DNA of 64,000 nt from Leptothrix discophora (GTDB taxonomy: Bacteria > Pseudomonadota > Gammaproteobacteria > Burkholderiales > Burkholderiaceae_C): assembly GCF_030705305.1 (NCBI RefSeq), contig NZ_JAUZEE010000002.1, forward strand, positions 541,319 to 605,318, in the 5' to 3' direction. The notes beneath the pieces are model-generated. The model did no database searches. It worked only from the letters and a program-made list of their open reading frames with translations, and was not told the origin of the DNA. This document shows, one piece after another, positions 26,388 through 36,800 of the stretch (its first letter is position 1; every line of letters begins with the position of its first letter). Both the position numbers and the translations under genes were made by a program.

Positions 26388-26936
26388 ATGGATGACATCG
26401 TCAAGGCAGCGCTGCGCAAGTGGCCCCACGTGCCGGCCTGCCGCGGCTGGCTGGCGCTCGACGCGCGCGGCGACTGGTACATGCGCGACGACCGCGTGCA
26501 GGCGGCCGGCCCCTTCCCGCAGGCCAAGGGCAGCCGGGTCGTGCACGACAAGCTGCGCGAGTTCATCGGCCGCAACTACGAGCCCGATGGCGATGGCTGC
26601 TGGTACTTCCAGAACGGCCCGCAGCGGGTCTACGTCGAGCTGGAGATGACGCCGCTGGTGCTGGGCGTGCGGCGCGACGAGGCCGGCGGCTTCGAGCTGG
26701 CCGACCACACCGGCGCGCGCATCGAGCGACCTGGCCCGGCCTGGCTGGACGAGCACGGCCGGCTCTACCTCGAGACGCCGCGCGGCCTCGGCCTGGTCCG
26801 CTCGGCCGACATGGATGCCGCCGCCGACGCGGTGCTGGCCGGTCTCTGGCAGCCGGGCGAGATCGCCAGCGCCAGCCTGCCGGCGCGGTTCGGCTACCGC
26901 CTCAGCCCGCAGGCGACGGCCGCCGCCTCAGGCTGA
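26388..26936 (+). CDS. Conserved hypothetical protein (Burkholderiales DUF)
   Basis: A 182-residue soluble protein starting MDDIVKAALRKWPHVPACRG, with GDWYMRDDRVQAAGPFPQAKGS and a YFQNGPQRVYVELE core. I recall this as a domain of unknown function (perhaps DUF2944) common in Burkholderiales, but I am not certain of the number. No catalytic motif is evident. Its stop overlaps by 9 bp the stop end of the convergent giant gene, so neither gene has an intergenic terminator. Confidence 0.75.
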   Translation: MDDIVKAALRKWPHVPACRGWLALDARGDWYMRDDRVQAAGPFPQAKGSRVVHDKLREFIGRNYEPDGDGCWYFQNGPQRVYVELEMTPLVLGVRRDEAGGFELADHTGARIERPGPAWLDEHGRLYLETPRGLGLVRSADMDAAADAVLAGLWQPGEIASASLPARFGYRLSPQATAAASG

Positions 26937-29900
26937 TCCCAGCAGCCCGATCAGGTCGCTGAAGAGCCGGCTGCCGTCGGCGTCCACGCCGTCCGGGTCG
27001 GCCTTGGCGTCGGTCTGCGCGATCACGCGGGTGTCGGAAGGGCCGGCCCAGACCGGGCTGCAGCGGCCCAGCCCGCCTTGCGACAGCAGGTCGGCCAGCA
27101 GGTCGAAGGCGGCCTCCGGTTCGGCCAGCCGGGTCCACAGCGGCGTGCTGTCGGACGGCCCAGACGGCAGCGCGATGCCCAGCCGCGCGGCCATCAGCTC
27201 CTGGCGGAAGCGCACGATGCCGGTCGAGCGGCCATGCGCGTCGAGCTGGCGGTCGATGCTGGCGACGTCGCAGCCGCCGTCGAAGGTCATGCCGCGGCGC
27301 CGCCAGTGGCTGGTGCCGACCAGCGCGTAGACGTCGTCGACGATGACCACGCTCGAACGCAGCACAGCCGGCCGGCCCGGGAAGCCGATCGGGTGGAAGG
27401 CGGCGACGCGCTGGCGGTCCTGCGAGGTCAGCGTCTCGACCGCCGCCTTGCGGTGCGCCAGCGCGGTGCGCACCCAGGGCGCCAGCGCCGGGTCCATGTC
27501 CGGCCAGCGCGGCACGCAGACCATCACCTTCAGGCGCGGGTTGGCGGCCAGGCGCGCGCGCAGCCGCTCGACCAGGTCGACCTCGTGCGCGGCCGGCGTG
27601 CCGCTCGGGCGTGCGGTGCGGGCGAAGGCCGGGCCCTCGATGTAGACGAACTCGCGCGCCTGCTCGACCGCGCGCAGCAGCGACCAGAGCGCATCGCGCT
27701 GGCCGCGCCGGGCGGTGACCATCTCGCGCTGCAGGGCCCGCTTCAGGCGCGCCTCGTTGGCCAGGTTGAGGCTGGGCGCGCCCACGCCCAGCAGGCCGGC
27801 CAGCGCGTTGACGGCGGTCTGGATCGAGTCGGCCGGCTGCGGGATCGGGATCGCCGACAGGCCCAGCTCGGGGCTGTCGCAGAAGGCCGCGACGGTCTCC
27901 AGCATCACCGCGGAGACCGTTCCGCTGACATCGGCCGGCGCGTCGTTCCAGTTGTTGCCGCCCAACGCCACCAGCCAGCCCGGCGTGGTCGGCCCCAGCG
28001 GGATGACCGGCTGGGCGCGCTTGAGCGCATGCAGCGCCAGGTCCTGCGCCAGCTGGCCGTCGACCCGCACGCCGGCCGCGTGCAGGTCCGGGCCGGGCGG
28101 GTTGCCGGGATCGCCGCGTTCCGGCCGGGCGCTGCGGCTTTCCTCGCGCCAGCGCGCGCCGGTCAGCACCGCGCGCCAGGCCAGGGGCTGGCTGGCCGCC
28201 GGGGCCGCGCCGAGCGCCAGCACGGTGTCGAAGCGGGCCTGGGTCGGCAGGTGCGGTCCGATGCGCGGGGCGCTGGTCTCGTTGGCCAGGCGTCGCACCA
28301 GGTCCAGGAAGTTACCCGGCGCCGGGGCGGGGGCGGCGGCCGGCGGGGCGATGCCGAACAGCGAGGCCGGCGCGACCGCCGTGCTGCCGAAGGCTGCCAG
28401 CAGGGCGGCGACCGCCGGCCGCTGCAGCAGCGCCTCGCCACCGAAGGCGGCCGGGTCGGGCGTGAACGAGGCGGTCGTGGCCGAGACCGTCAGCTCGATG
28501 CCCGAATGCAGCCGCCGCTGGCCGTCGCGCCCGACCGCCACCACGTCGACCAGCAGCAGCGCCGGCGACGGCAGCGGCGCGGCGCTGGCGAGGCCGTAGG
28601 GGTTGCGCAGCAGCATCCGGCTGGGCTGGCCGGCCTGGGCCAGGGCCGCGCCGCCGTCGCCGCGCAGGAAGGACGGCTGCTCGCCGTCGATCGCGTCGAT
28701 CTGCACGAAGCGGCGCGGGTAGACGCGCAGGTGGGTGCCGGCGGGCACCGCGTCGGCGGCGACCGTGACGACGACGTCCAGCCGCGCGTCGGCGGCATCG
28801 CCGGGGGCGCGGAAGGCCGCCGCCAGGCCAGCCGTCGCGTCGGCCGAGGCCGGCAGGCCGCCACCGGGGTTGGGGGCCGGGAAGGCCGGCCAGCTGCCGG
28901 CCGCGCCAGGGCCGGGCGGCAGCGCCAGCGTCGGCTCGATGGCCGGCGAGCACAGCAGCGCCTGCACGTCCACGCCGGCCGGCGGGAAGCCGCTGGCGGC
29001 CTGGGCGCAGGCGCCGAGCACGTCCATGCCGTCGCTCAGGTAGTCGAAGTTCGGCACCGCGTTGCGCACCACCGGCAGCGCGAAGTCCGGCACCGCGCCG
29101 TCGTCGCCGGGCACGTTGGCGATCACGCTGTCGCCGCGGTTGCCGCGCAGGTGCCAGGCCAGGTCGACCGCGACGACGCGCAGGAACTGGCGCGGCAGGC
29201 TGACGCCAGCGGGCGATGCGGGTGGTGCCAGCGCGCTGCGGGCCAGCGTGCTGTCGTGGGCCCAGCCCCAGTGCAGCGGGTTCGCGGCGGTGCTGTCGGC
29301 CGGCGCGTCGCCGCTGGCGCGGCCCAGGCTCATGCCCGGCGGCAGCGTGACCAGGCCGGCGTCGGGCACCGGCTGGATCTCCACCCCGGCGCCGGTGACC
29401 ACCTTCAGGCGCGCCTCCGGCCGGCTCGGCACGAAGACGCGGCCATGCGGGTCGATCACGTGGATCCGCACGGCGGCCGGCGCGGACGCCACGATGCCGT
29501 CGATGCCACCGGCCGCGCCGCGCGCCGGCATGGTCGCGTCGCCATGGCCGAGCGCCGGGAAGGCCGTCAACAGGTCGGCGAACAGCGCGGCCGCCGCCAG
29601 CGGGCAGATCGGCAGGCCGCGTGCGTCGTGGAAGCTGACCGCCAGCGAGCCCGGCAGGCCCAGCGGCGCGCCGGCCTCAAGCCAGTCGACCGGCTGCGGC
29701 GTGGCCGGCGGCGCGGGCACGCCGTGCACCAGCATCGCCACCGGCACCGGCCGGATCAGCGGCCCGCCCAGGCGCTGCGCGACCAGCCGGCCCAAGCGCC
29801 GCGCCGCCTCCGGGTGCAGGCGCAGCTCGACCACCGGGCCGGCCAGCGACGCGCCGGCCACGTCCGCATACAGCGGCGCCTGCGCCAGCGTGCGGTGCAG

Positions 29901-30101
29901 CGCCTGGAAGGGCGCGCGCGGGCTGGCCAGCGTCAGGCGCAGCGTGTCGGCATCCAGGTCGGTGGCGGACGGCGTGCTGCTGGCCCAGCCGGTTGCCAGC
30001 GCCGGGGCGACCAGGCCCAGCGCAGCCAGCCCGCGCGACTGCAGCTGGCTGGCCGCGTCGCCCGGGGTCAGCACGGTCTGGGGGGACATCAGGTCGGGCA
30101 T
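26928..30101 (-). CDS. Giant protein C: 1057 aa with a degenerate phospholipase-D-like C-terminus
   Basis: A long soluble protein without signal peptide, rich in Ala, Pro and Gly, predicted mostly beta. The last 250 residues resemble the second half of a PLD-superfamily protein. EFVYIEGPAF is followed by LKVMVCVPRW and then RSSVVIVDDVYALVGTSHWRRR, which aligns with the HxKxxxxD-GSANxxxRS block. The His and Lys are replaced by Arg and Ser. An earlier LVALGGNNWNDAPAD may be the remnant of the first HKD half. It is therefore probably non-catalytic. GGAGAG lies 5 nt before the ATG. It follows gene B by 19 bp and is the third gene of the putative operon. The rest of the protein is not recognised. 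Confidence 0.7.
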   Translation of the reverse strand: MPDLMSPQTVLTPGDAASQLQSRGLAALGLVAPALATGWASSTPSATDLDADTLRLTLASPRAPFQALHRTLAQAPLYADVAGASLAGPVVELRLHPEAARRLGRLVAQRLGGPLIRPVPVAMLVHGVPAPPATPQPVDWLEAGAPLGLPGSLAVSFHDARGLPICPLAAAALFADLLTAFPALGHGDATMPARGAAGGIDGIVASAPAAVRIHVIDPHGRVFVPSRPEARLKVVTGAGVEIQPVPDAGLVTLPPGMSLGRASGDAPADSTAANPLHWGWAHDSTLARSALAPPASPAGVSLPRQFLRVVAVDLAWHLRGNRGDSVIANVPGDDGAVPDFALPVVRNAVPNFDYLSDGMDVLGACAQAASGFPPAGVDVQALLCSPAIEPTLALPPGPGAAGSWPAFPAPNPGGGLPASADATAGLAAAFRAPGDAADARLDVVVTVAADAVPAGTHLRVYPRRFVQIDAIDGEQPSFLRGDGGAALAQAGQPSRMLLRNPYGLASAAPLPSPALLLVDVVAVGRDGQRRLHSGIELTVSATTASFTPDPAAFGGEALLQRPAVAALLAAFGSTAVAPASLFGIAPPAAAPAPAPGNFLDLVRRLANETSAPRIGPHLPTQARFDTVLALGAAPAASQPLAWRAVLTGARWREESRSARPERGDPGNPPGPDLHAAGVRVDGQLAQDLALHALKRAQPVIPLGPTTPGWLVALGGNNWNDAPADVSGTVSAVMLETVAAFCDSPELGLSAIPIPQPADSIQTAVNALAGLLGVGAPSLNLANEARLKRALQREMVTARRGQRDALWSLLRAVEQAREFVYIEGPAFARTARPSGTPAAHEVDLVERLRARLAANPRLKVMVCVPRWPDMDPALAPWVRTALAHRKAAVETLTSQDRQRVAAFHPIGFPGRPAVLRSSVVIVDDVYALVGTSHWRRRGMTFDGGCDVASIDRQLDAHGRSTGIVRFRQELMAARLGIALPSGPSDSTPLWTRLAEPEAAFDLLADLLSQGGLGRCSPVWAGPSDTRVIAQTDAKADPDGVDADGSRLFSDLIGLLGSA

Positions 30102-30120
30102 GGCAGCTCTCCGGCGCGCC

Positions 30121-33100
30121 TCAGCGCAGGGTGCGGGACAGGGTGGCGGTGCGGCCGTCCGGGCCGCGCAGCGTCAGCGACAGCCGACCGCCGTAGCGGC
30201 CGCGCAGCGCGAAGCCGATGGCGCCTTCGGCATCGCCGGCATCGGCCAGCCGGCGTACCGGGATCGCGGCCGGGTCGAGCAGCAGGTCCTCGCCCGCGGC
30301 CAGCCGGCGCAGGTCCGGCAGCGCCACGCTGACCTGCGCGATCGGCCCGCTGCGGACCGGCGGGCGCAGGCCCGGACGCGGCAGCGGGAAGGGCAGCAGC
30401 GGCAGCAGCGGCGACAGCGACGGCACCCAGCGGATCGTCAGCACGAAGGGCCCGGCGCTGGTCGGCCCGAACAGCGCCGAGGTCAGGAACTGCGCCAGGA
30501 TGCCGCGCGGCGGCCGGTGCTGGATCGAGAAGGCCAGGATGTCCGGCGCCGGCAGCGGCAGGCCGGGCTCGATCGTCAGCTCGCGCTCGCTGGCGCGGCC
30601 GAGCGGGTCGATCAGCAGGAAGCGCGCGCGCAGCCGGCTGGTGGCGTCCGGGCGCTGGGCCTGCAGGCGCAGCCGGGTCGTCTTCGGTGGGCCGGCCGGG
30701 GCCTGCCAGAGACCGGCGGTGCCGGCCGGCGGGGCGACGTCGGCGAGGCGGTCCAGCCGGTCGGCGCCGCCGTCTGCGCCGGGTGTCGCGGGGTGGCGGA
30801 ACAGCACCTGGCTGGACCCGTCGGCCGCCTCGGCCAGCAGCTCGACGCGCAGCCGGTGCGGGCCCAGCGGCGTCTCGGCCAGCGGGGCCGGCGTGGTCGC
30901 GTCGACCTGCAGGGCCAGCAGGTCCGCGCCGCCCGGCCAGCCCGCGGCCAGGGCCGACAGCTGCGGCGGGCCGGCCGGCGGCACCACCACCTCGCGCAGC
31001 GCACTGGGGCCGGAACGGCCGCCGAACAGCCCGCGTGCCGGGTCGTCGGCGCTCCAGGCCACCGCCCGATACCAGACCTTCTTCCAGGAACCCGGCACCG
31101 CGTCGCGGCCGGCGATGCGGGCCAGCGGCTGGTCCATGCCGGGTTCGGACGAGACCTGCGGCGTCGCGACCCAGGCACCGGCCGAGCCGGTCAGCGTCGC
31201 CACCGGCGGACCCATCGTGTCCAGCTCGAGCGTGGCTTCGGCGACCCGCACGCGGTGCAGGTCGATGCGGCTGACGCGCGGGCCGGGCTTGCAGCGCACC
31301 GTCACGGCGGCATGGAAGCTTGGCGGGTCGGTGCTGTCGTCGCGGCCGCGCGAGACCTCCAGGTCGGGCGGCATCGGCACCACCACCTGCGGCGCGGCAT
31401 AGGCGATCGGGCGCTTGCGCAGCAGCGGGTCGGCCAGCGTCGGCCAGGCCGATTCGACGTTGCCGGCGCTGGTCCCGATGACGAGGTAGAGGTGGATTTC
31501 CTTGCTGCCGCGCGGCAGCGAGACCTGGGTCGACAGGCCGGCGACCGGCGCGCTGTTGACGCGGGTGAAGGAGCGCCGGTCCGGGTTGGCGGCAAAGGCG
31601 TTGCGCAGGGCGGACAGGCGCTCGGACAAGGTCAGCGACTTGCCCGGCGAGGGCAGGCCGCGGTCGGCCCGCAGCTTTTCCTCGGTGCAGGTGTAGACGA
31701 AGTAGCCGGCCGCGTTCGGCGCGGCCGGCCAGGACAGCCGGGCGTGGTGCAGTCCGCTGGCATCGGCCAGGCTGGCCAGCAGCACGTCCTCATGCTCGAC
31801 GGCGACGACCGGCGGGCGCGGGTCGGCGGTCGAGGCCACCGCCGGCTGGGCGCTCCAGGCGCCGATGCGCTGCGGGCTGCGGTGCTCGATGCCGCGGCCC
31901 CACAGCGCCAGGCCGATGCGCGGCGCCGCGTCGAAGTCCAGCCGCAGGCCTGAGACGGTGAGCCGGTAGCGACGCGGACCGGCGCTGGCCGGTGGTGCGG
32001 CGACCAGCGTGCGGCCGTCGAAGGCGACGTATTCCAGCGCGACGGTTGCGCCCGGCGGCACCGCGCCGACGAGGGCCGGCGCGCCCGCCGCCGCGCCGCC
32101 GAACTGGATGCGCAGCAGCGGCCCGGCGCCGCCGCCCAGCGCCATCGCCAGGCCGGCCGGCACGCTGGTGTCGGCCGGGGCATCGCCCAGGCGGGCCTGC
32201 GGGTAGAGCCGGCCGACGAGTTCGAGCCGTTCCGGGCTGCGGGTGGCCCAGTCCCAGCTGGTCTCGATCACCAGCGTGGCCGGGCAGGGGCCGCTGGCAA
32301 TGGCCTCGACCTCCAGCCGGGCCGAGACGATGGACAGCGGCCGCACCGGCGGTTCGGCCAGCGTCAGTCCGGCCGTGCGCCAGCCGCTCCACAGGCCCAG
32401 CAGGTCCTGGTGCGCCAGGCCGTACAGGACCGCGTTCGGATCGGGCGCGGTGGCCAGCGCGTAGCGCTCGTCCAGCGCGGCCCAGCGGGCCGGTTGCGGC
32501 GAAGAGTCCGGCGCGCCGGACGCCCCGATCGGCTGCAGCGCGACGTCGTCCGGCCGCTTGTCCATCAGCGCGACCAGCGGCCCGGCCGGGGCCAGTCCGG
32601 CGCGCACGAAGGCGTAGCTGCCCACCCGCAGCGGCAGCAGGCCGGACGGCCGGTCCCAGTTGACGCGCACCACGCCGTGGTAATCGGCATCGGTGCCGGC
32701 CGGCGTGCGCAGGCCGTCGAGCTGGGCGACGGCGTTGACCGGCGCGGGCGGCGGCACGGCGAACTTCGGCGCCATCAGCAGCGCGGCCAGCTCCAGCGGA
32801 TCGGAGGCATGGTCCAGCCCGCGCGACCAGCGCGCGGTGACCATGTAGTCCCAGTCGCTGCGGCTGGCGTCGCCGAAGAACTGCCGGTCCGAGACGTTGA
32901 TCGGCGGCAGGTCGATGTCCTCCAGCGCCGTGCCGTAGCCGGTCATCAGCGAGGCCAGCGGGTCCGTGCCGGCACCGAACAGCAGCGTCGCCAGCGGCTT
33001 GAAGCGCGCGGTGGCCGACTGCCCGCCCGAGGCCGACGCGAGCGAACGTGTCAGCTCGAAGGTGCGGTGCTGCGGCGGCAGCAACGTGGTGACCATGTCG

Positions 33101-33894
33101 CGGATCGGATCGAGCATCTCGGCCCGGATCAGCTTGAGCACGGCCACCGGATCGGCCAGCTGCCAGGGCGGCGCGGCCAGCGTCGGCGTGACCTGCGGCT
33201 GCCAGCCGTAGAAGGGTGCGCCGCGGCGGAAGCGGTCCAGCGCCGCGCGCATCGGGTCGACCAGCGCACCGGCCGGGCCCTGCGGCGCGGCCAGGTCGAA
33301 GACGCCGGAAAAGCGCTTGTCCACCGGCAGGCCGACCACCTCGACCAGCTGCCAGTGCGGATCGTCCTGGATGCCATCGGCCACGCCGGCCAGGCCGCTG
33401 ACATGGATGCCGGGGCTGCACAGCAGGCAGCCGATCTGCGGTGCGGCCAGGCGCACGCTGGCCGAGCCGGCGGCGTTCAGCACGTGCGAGCCGACCAGGC
33501 CGGAGCCCAGCGGCGCACCGGAAAACGCGATCACGCTGCCGCCGCCCGGGTTGGCCGTGCTCATGTGGAAACGCAGCGTCAGCTGCGGCTGCTCGAACAC
33601 CAGCAGCGTCATGCCGAAGAAAGTGGTCGGCTGCGGCGTCAGCGGCTTCTCGCCTTCCCAGGGCAGGGACGGCCGGCGCCAGACCTGGAAAGGCTCGGTC
33701 GGCAGGCCGACGCCCTCGGCGGTCAGCCAGCGCAGCTGGACCAGCCGGGTGCCTTTCAGCTCGCGTTCGCGGGCGATGTCGGCGGGGCTGCGGGCCTTCT
33801 TCTGGTTGGCGGCCTGCTGGCGGAACACGGCGGTCCAGTCGATCAGGCCGCCGGTCAGCAGCAGCCGCGTGGGGTCGACGATGCGGTGGGCCAT
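30121..33894 (-). CDS. Giant protein B: 1257 aa, unknown, Fn3-like segments
   Basis: Not assigned to a family. The protein starts MAHRIVDPTRLLLTGGLIDW and has no signal peptide or membrane helix. Much of it reads as alternating beta strands. A stretch near residue 718 (LHHARLSWPAAPNAAGYFVY) looks like a fibronectin type III strand pair. Several similar segments follow, suggesting a chain of Ig/Fn3-like modules. It starts 3 bp after gene A stops. Its Shine-Dalgarno GGAGGA is formed by the last codons of gene A, so translation should be coupled. A structural or scaffold role is a guess. Confidence 0.65.
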   Translation of the reverse strand: MAHRIVDPTRLLLTGGLIDWTAVFRQQAANQKKARSPADIARERELKGTRLVQLRWLTAEGVGLPTEPFQVWRRPSLPWEGEKPLTPQPTTFFGMTLLVFEQPQLTLRFHMSTANPGGGSVIAFSGAPLGSGLVGSHVLNAAGSASVRLAAPQIGCLLCSPGIHVSGLAGVADGIQDDPHWQLVEVVGLPVDKRFSGVFDLAAPQGPAGALVDPMRAALDRFRRGAPFYGWQPQVTPTLAAPPWQLADPVAVLKLIRAEMLDPIRDMVTTLLPPQHRTFELTRSLASASGGQSATARFKPLATLLFGAGTDPLASLMTGYGTALEDIDLPPINVSDRQFFGDASRSDWDYMVTARWSRGLDHASDPLELAALLMAPKFAVPPPAPVNAVAQLDGLRTPAGTDADYHGVVRVNWDRPSGLLPLRVGSYAFVRAGLAPAGPLVALMDKRPDDVALQPIGASGAPDSSPQPARWAALDERYALATAPDPNAVLYGLAHQDLLGLWSGWRTAGLTLAEPPVRPLSIVSARLEVEAIASGPCPATLVIETSWDWATRSPERLELVGRLYPQARLGDAPADTSVPAGLAMALGGGAGPLLRIQFGGAAAGAPALVGAVPPGATVALEYVAFDGRTLVAAPPASAGPRRYRLTVSGLRLDFDAAPRIGLALWGRGIEHRSPQRIGAWSAQPAVASTADPRPPVVAVEHEDVLLASLADASGLHHARLSWPAAPNAAGYFVYTCTEEKLRADRGLPSPGKSLTLSERLSALRNAFAANPDRRSFTRVNSAPVAGLSTQVSLPRGSKEIHLYLVIGTSAGNVESAWPTLADPLLRKRPIAYAAPQVVVPMPPDLEVSRGRDDSTDPPSFHAAVTVRCKPGPRVSRIDLHRVRVAEATLELDTMGPPVATLTGSAGAWVATPQVSSEPGMDQPLARIAGRDAVPGSWKKVWYRAVAWSADDPARGLFGGRSGPSALREVVVPPAGPPQLSALAAGWPGGADLLALQVDATTPAPLAETPLGPHRLRVELLAEAADGSSQVLFRHPATPGADGGADRLDRLADVAPPAGTAGLWQAPAGPPKTTRLRLQAQRPDATSRLRARFLLIDPLGRASERELTIEPGLPLPAPDILAFSIQHRPPRGILAQFLTSALFGPTSAGPFVLTIRWVPSLSPLLPLLPFPLPRPGLRPPVRSGPIAQVSVALPDLRRLAAGEDLLLDPAAIPVRRLADAGDAEGAIGFALRGRYGGRLSLTLRGPDGRTATLSRTLR

Positions 33895-33897
33895 GGC

Positions 33898-36800
33898 TCA
33901 GTCCTCCTCCCACGGGGCGCGGGCCAGCCGCAGGTCGAGCACGGTGGTGCGCTGTTCGGCCGCGCCCAGGAAGGGCAGGTCGGGGAAGCCGATCGCCACC
34001 AGGTCCAGCCTGAGCTGCTTGCCACGTGCACCCGGGGCCAGCACGACGATGGCGCGTTGCAGGCCCGGTGCCTTGACCAGGCCGTCGGCCGCCAGCACGC
34101 CGGCCGCGCTGGCGTCCTGCAGCTGCAGCCACTCGGTCGGCTCCAGCACCCAGCGGGTCGCGTCGACCGGACCGGTCGTGTCGGTGACCTTCCTCGGATA
34201 CGGCCGGCTGCGCCACAGCGGCTCGGTCGCGTCGATCAGCACCGCCTCGGGCTGCGGTGGGCTGCTGCCGGCCTGCGACCAGAACACGACGATGCGTGGC
34301 TGCGTCGGCAGGCCCAGCGGCTCGATGCCCTGGGCGCGCAGCTGCTCGTCGATCTCGGCGCCTTCGGCCACCCGGCCGGCGAACAGCGCCGGCAGGCCGG
34401 CGAAGGCCGCGACGGCGCAGAACCGTGCGCCCGGCTGCACGCCCTGGATCGAGCCGGCCAGGCCGGCGCGCGTCGCGTAGCCGCCGGTCGAGAAGTGGCG
34501 CCGGTAGATGCTCGGCCCGCTGGCGCTGGCCGGTGCGCCGCTGGCAACCAGCTCGACGTCGAGGATGTAGTCGGTGTAGGGCTCCAGCGGGATCGGGATG
34601 TCGATGACGCTGTGCCGCACCCGGTCCTCGTCGACCGGCACGCAGGGCGCGTCGCTGGCCAGCACCTCGGAGGCGGCCTCCTCCCAGGGCGACAGGATGG
34701 TGGCCTTCACCGGCGTCAGGAAGGGCGCGGCGATCGGCAGCGGATGCGGCACGCCCGGCTGCGCGACCGGGTGGCGCGAGCTGGACGCCTGGAAGCGCAC
34801 CCGCAGCTCACGGCCGTAGGCCGCGAACAGGCGGTCGACGTCGTGGGTGTTGAAGACCAGCCGCGGCGCTTCCTCGTAGAAGGCCTGGGCCTCGTGGTCG
34901 GCCGGCAGCGTCACCAGCATCCACGGGTCGAGCCGGACCGGCAGCGGCACGGTCTGCTCGAACACCGGCTTGAGGGGATCGCCACCGGCCAGGCCGATGC
35001 GGTCGGTGCGGAACCAGAAGTCCTGGGTGGCCGCGGCCGTCTTGGCATCGCTCGGCCGCCGGCCTTCCCAGACCACCCGCAGGCGGTAGGTCGCGTCGGC
35101 GAACAGCAGCGCGCAGTCGCTGCTGGCCGGGCCGACCGCGTTCGTGATGACCTCCTGGTCGTGCGTGATCTGGCGGTCGTCCCATTCGTGGCGGCGGGCC
35201 TCGCCACCGCGCAGCGCCGACAGCGCGCCGACGAAGTAGGCCGGCTCCAGCGATTTCGGCAGGCCCTGGCGCGGGTCCTGGCCTTCGCGGCGCAGCGTGC
35301 CGATCTCGATGCGGTCGGCCCGCTCGGCGCGGTTGGCCTTGTCCAGGTGGATCAGCGCCGCGAACAGCTTGCGCTGCGCGCCCCAGCGCAGCAGCTCGGC
35401 GATGTCGTCGATCCACGGCCCGTCGGCCTGGGTCCAGCGCGCCGGCAGGGCCTTGGGCGGCACGCGGTCGTTGGGGTCGACCACCTCGCGCGACAGCTCC
35501 TGGCCGCGCGCGTCGAGCAGCCGCACGATCAGCGTCTTGTCGGTCGTGCGCTCGCGGTCGGCGAACAGCAGCAGGTGGCCGCGCAGGAAGGCGCCGGTGT
35601 GGATGACCACCACGTCGTCGAGCGGACCGTGCGTCACGCCGCGCTGCTTGAGCTGGCGTGCCACCGTCTCGGCCAGCGCCGGGTTGCCGATCGCGATCGG
35701 ACGGCCGTCGTCCAGCATCGGCGCCTGCAGCACGCGGACCTCGCAACGCCCGCCGGTGGTCGCGGCGCGGCTGCTGCCGTCCGGGTTCGTCGGGGTGGCG
35801 GTCGTGCCGGGCGTGGCAGGCGTCGGGGCCGGCAGGTCCAGCCGCCCCGCATCGACCAGCGTGCGGGCCAGCGCGACCAGCCGGGTCGCGTCCAGGCCGT
35901 CGGCGCGGTCGAGCAGGTTCGTCACCGGATCGACCCGCGCGGCCTGCTCGATCGCCAGCGAGGCCGCCACCTTGGCATGCAGCGTCGGGCTGATGCGCAG
36001 CGGCAGGGCTTCCGGCCGGCGCACGAACTTCGCCGCCACCGGGTCGTCGTCGGGCAGCACCGCGCCGCCCGCCGCCGTCGGCTGTTCGGTGACCGGGCCG
36101 AGCCCGCCGACCAGCAGGCGCGGCGCCGGGCGCAGCAGCTGGCGCACGCCGGTCGACAGGGTCGGTGCGACGGGGGTGCCGGGGGCCGTCGTGCCGGGCA
36201 CCGTGGTTCCCGGCACGGTGCCCGGAACGCCGGTCCCGCCGTCACCGGGGCCATGCCAGCAGGCCACCAGGCCGCCGATCACGAAGGCCGGGACGATGCC
36301 GCGCTGCATGTCCAGCGCCGCGTCGCCGGAACGCCAGCGCTCGCTCACGTGCAGGCCGGTGTCGGGCGCGCCGCTGCGGCGCGTGCCGGGCGGGTCGGGC
36401 CAGGCCACGCCTTCGAGGTCCCAGCCGGTGGCCGACGGGCCATAGGGTTCCCAGCGGAAGGTCCACAGCACCTCGGCGGCCGGCGCGGCCGGTTCGCAGA
36501 CGCGGCCCCAGCGGTCGCGGATGGTCTCGGTCAGGCGCTCGGTCTTCTCGATCGCCTTGGTGGCCGGCGTCGGCTCCCAGGTCAGCAGCGCGAGCTGGGC
36601 GTTGGCATTGGCCTCGGTCGCGTCGCGCAGCGTCCACCACAGCGCCGGGGCGCTGCCGCCGTCGACGGCCGGGCTCAGCACGCTGCCGCTGGCCGGGTCG
36701 ATGCGTTCGAGCGCCACCGCCGTGATGCGGTACTGGTAGGACTCGCCGCCCCGCTCGGACAGGCCGCTGCCGCCGCCCGGATCGGGCAGCAGCCCGGCCG

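Noticed and set aside
27078..31953. Plus-strand long open frames opposite giant genes C and B
   Set aside because: Same antisense effect of GC-rich codon usage; no recognisable domain, and the minus-strand frames have good ribosome sites and gene-like spacing.
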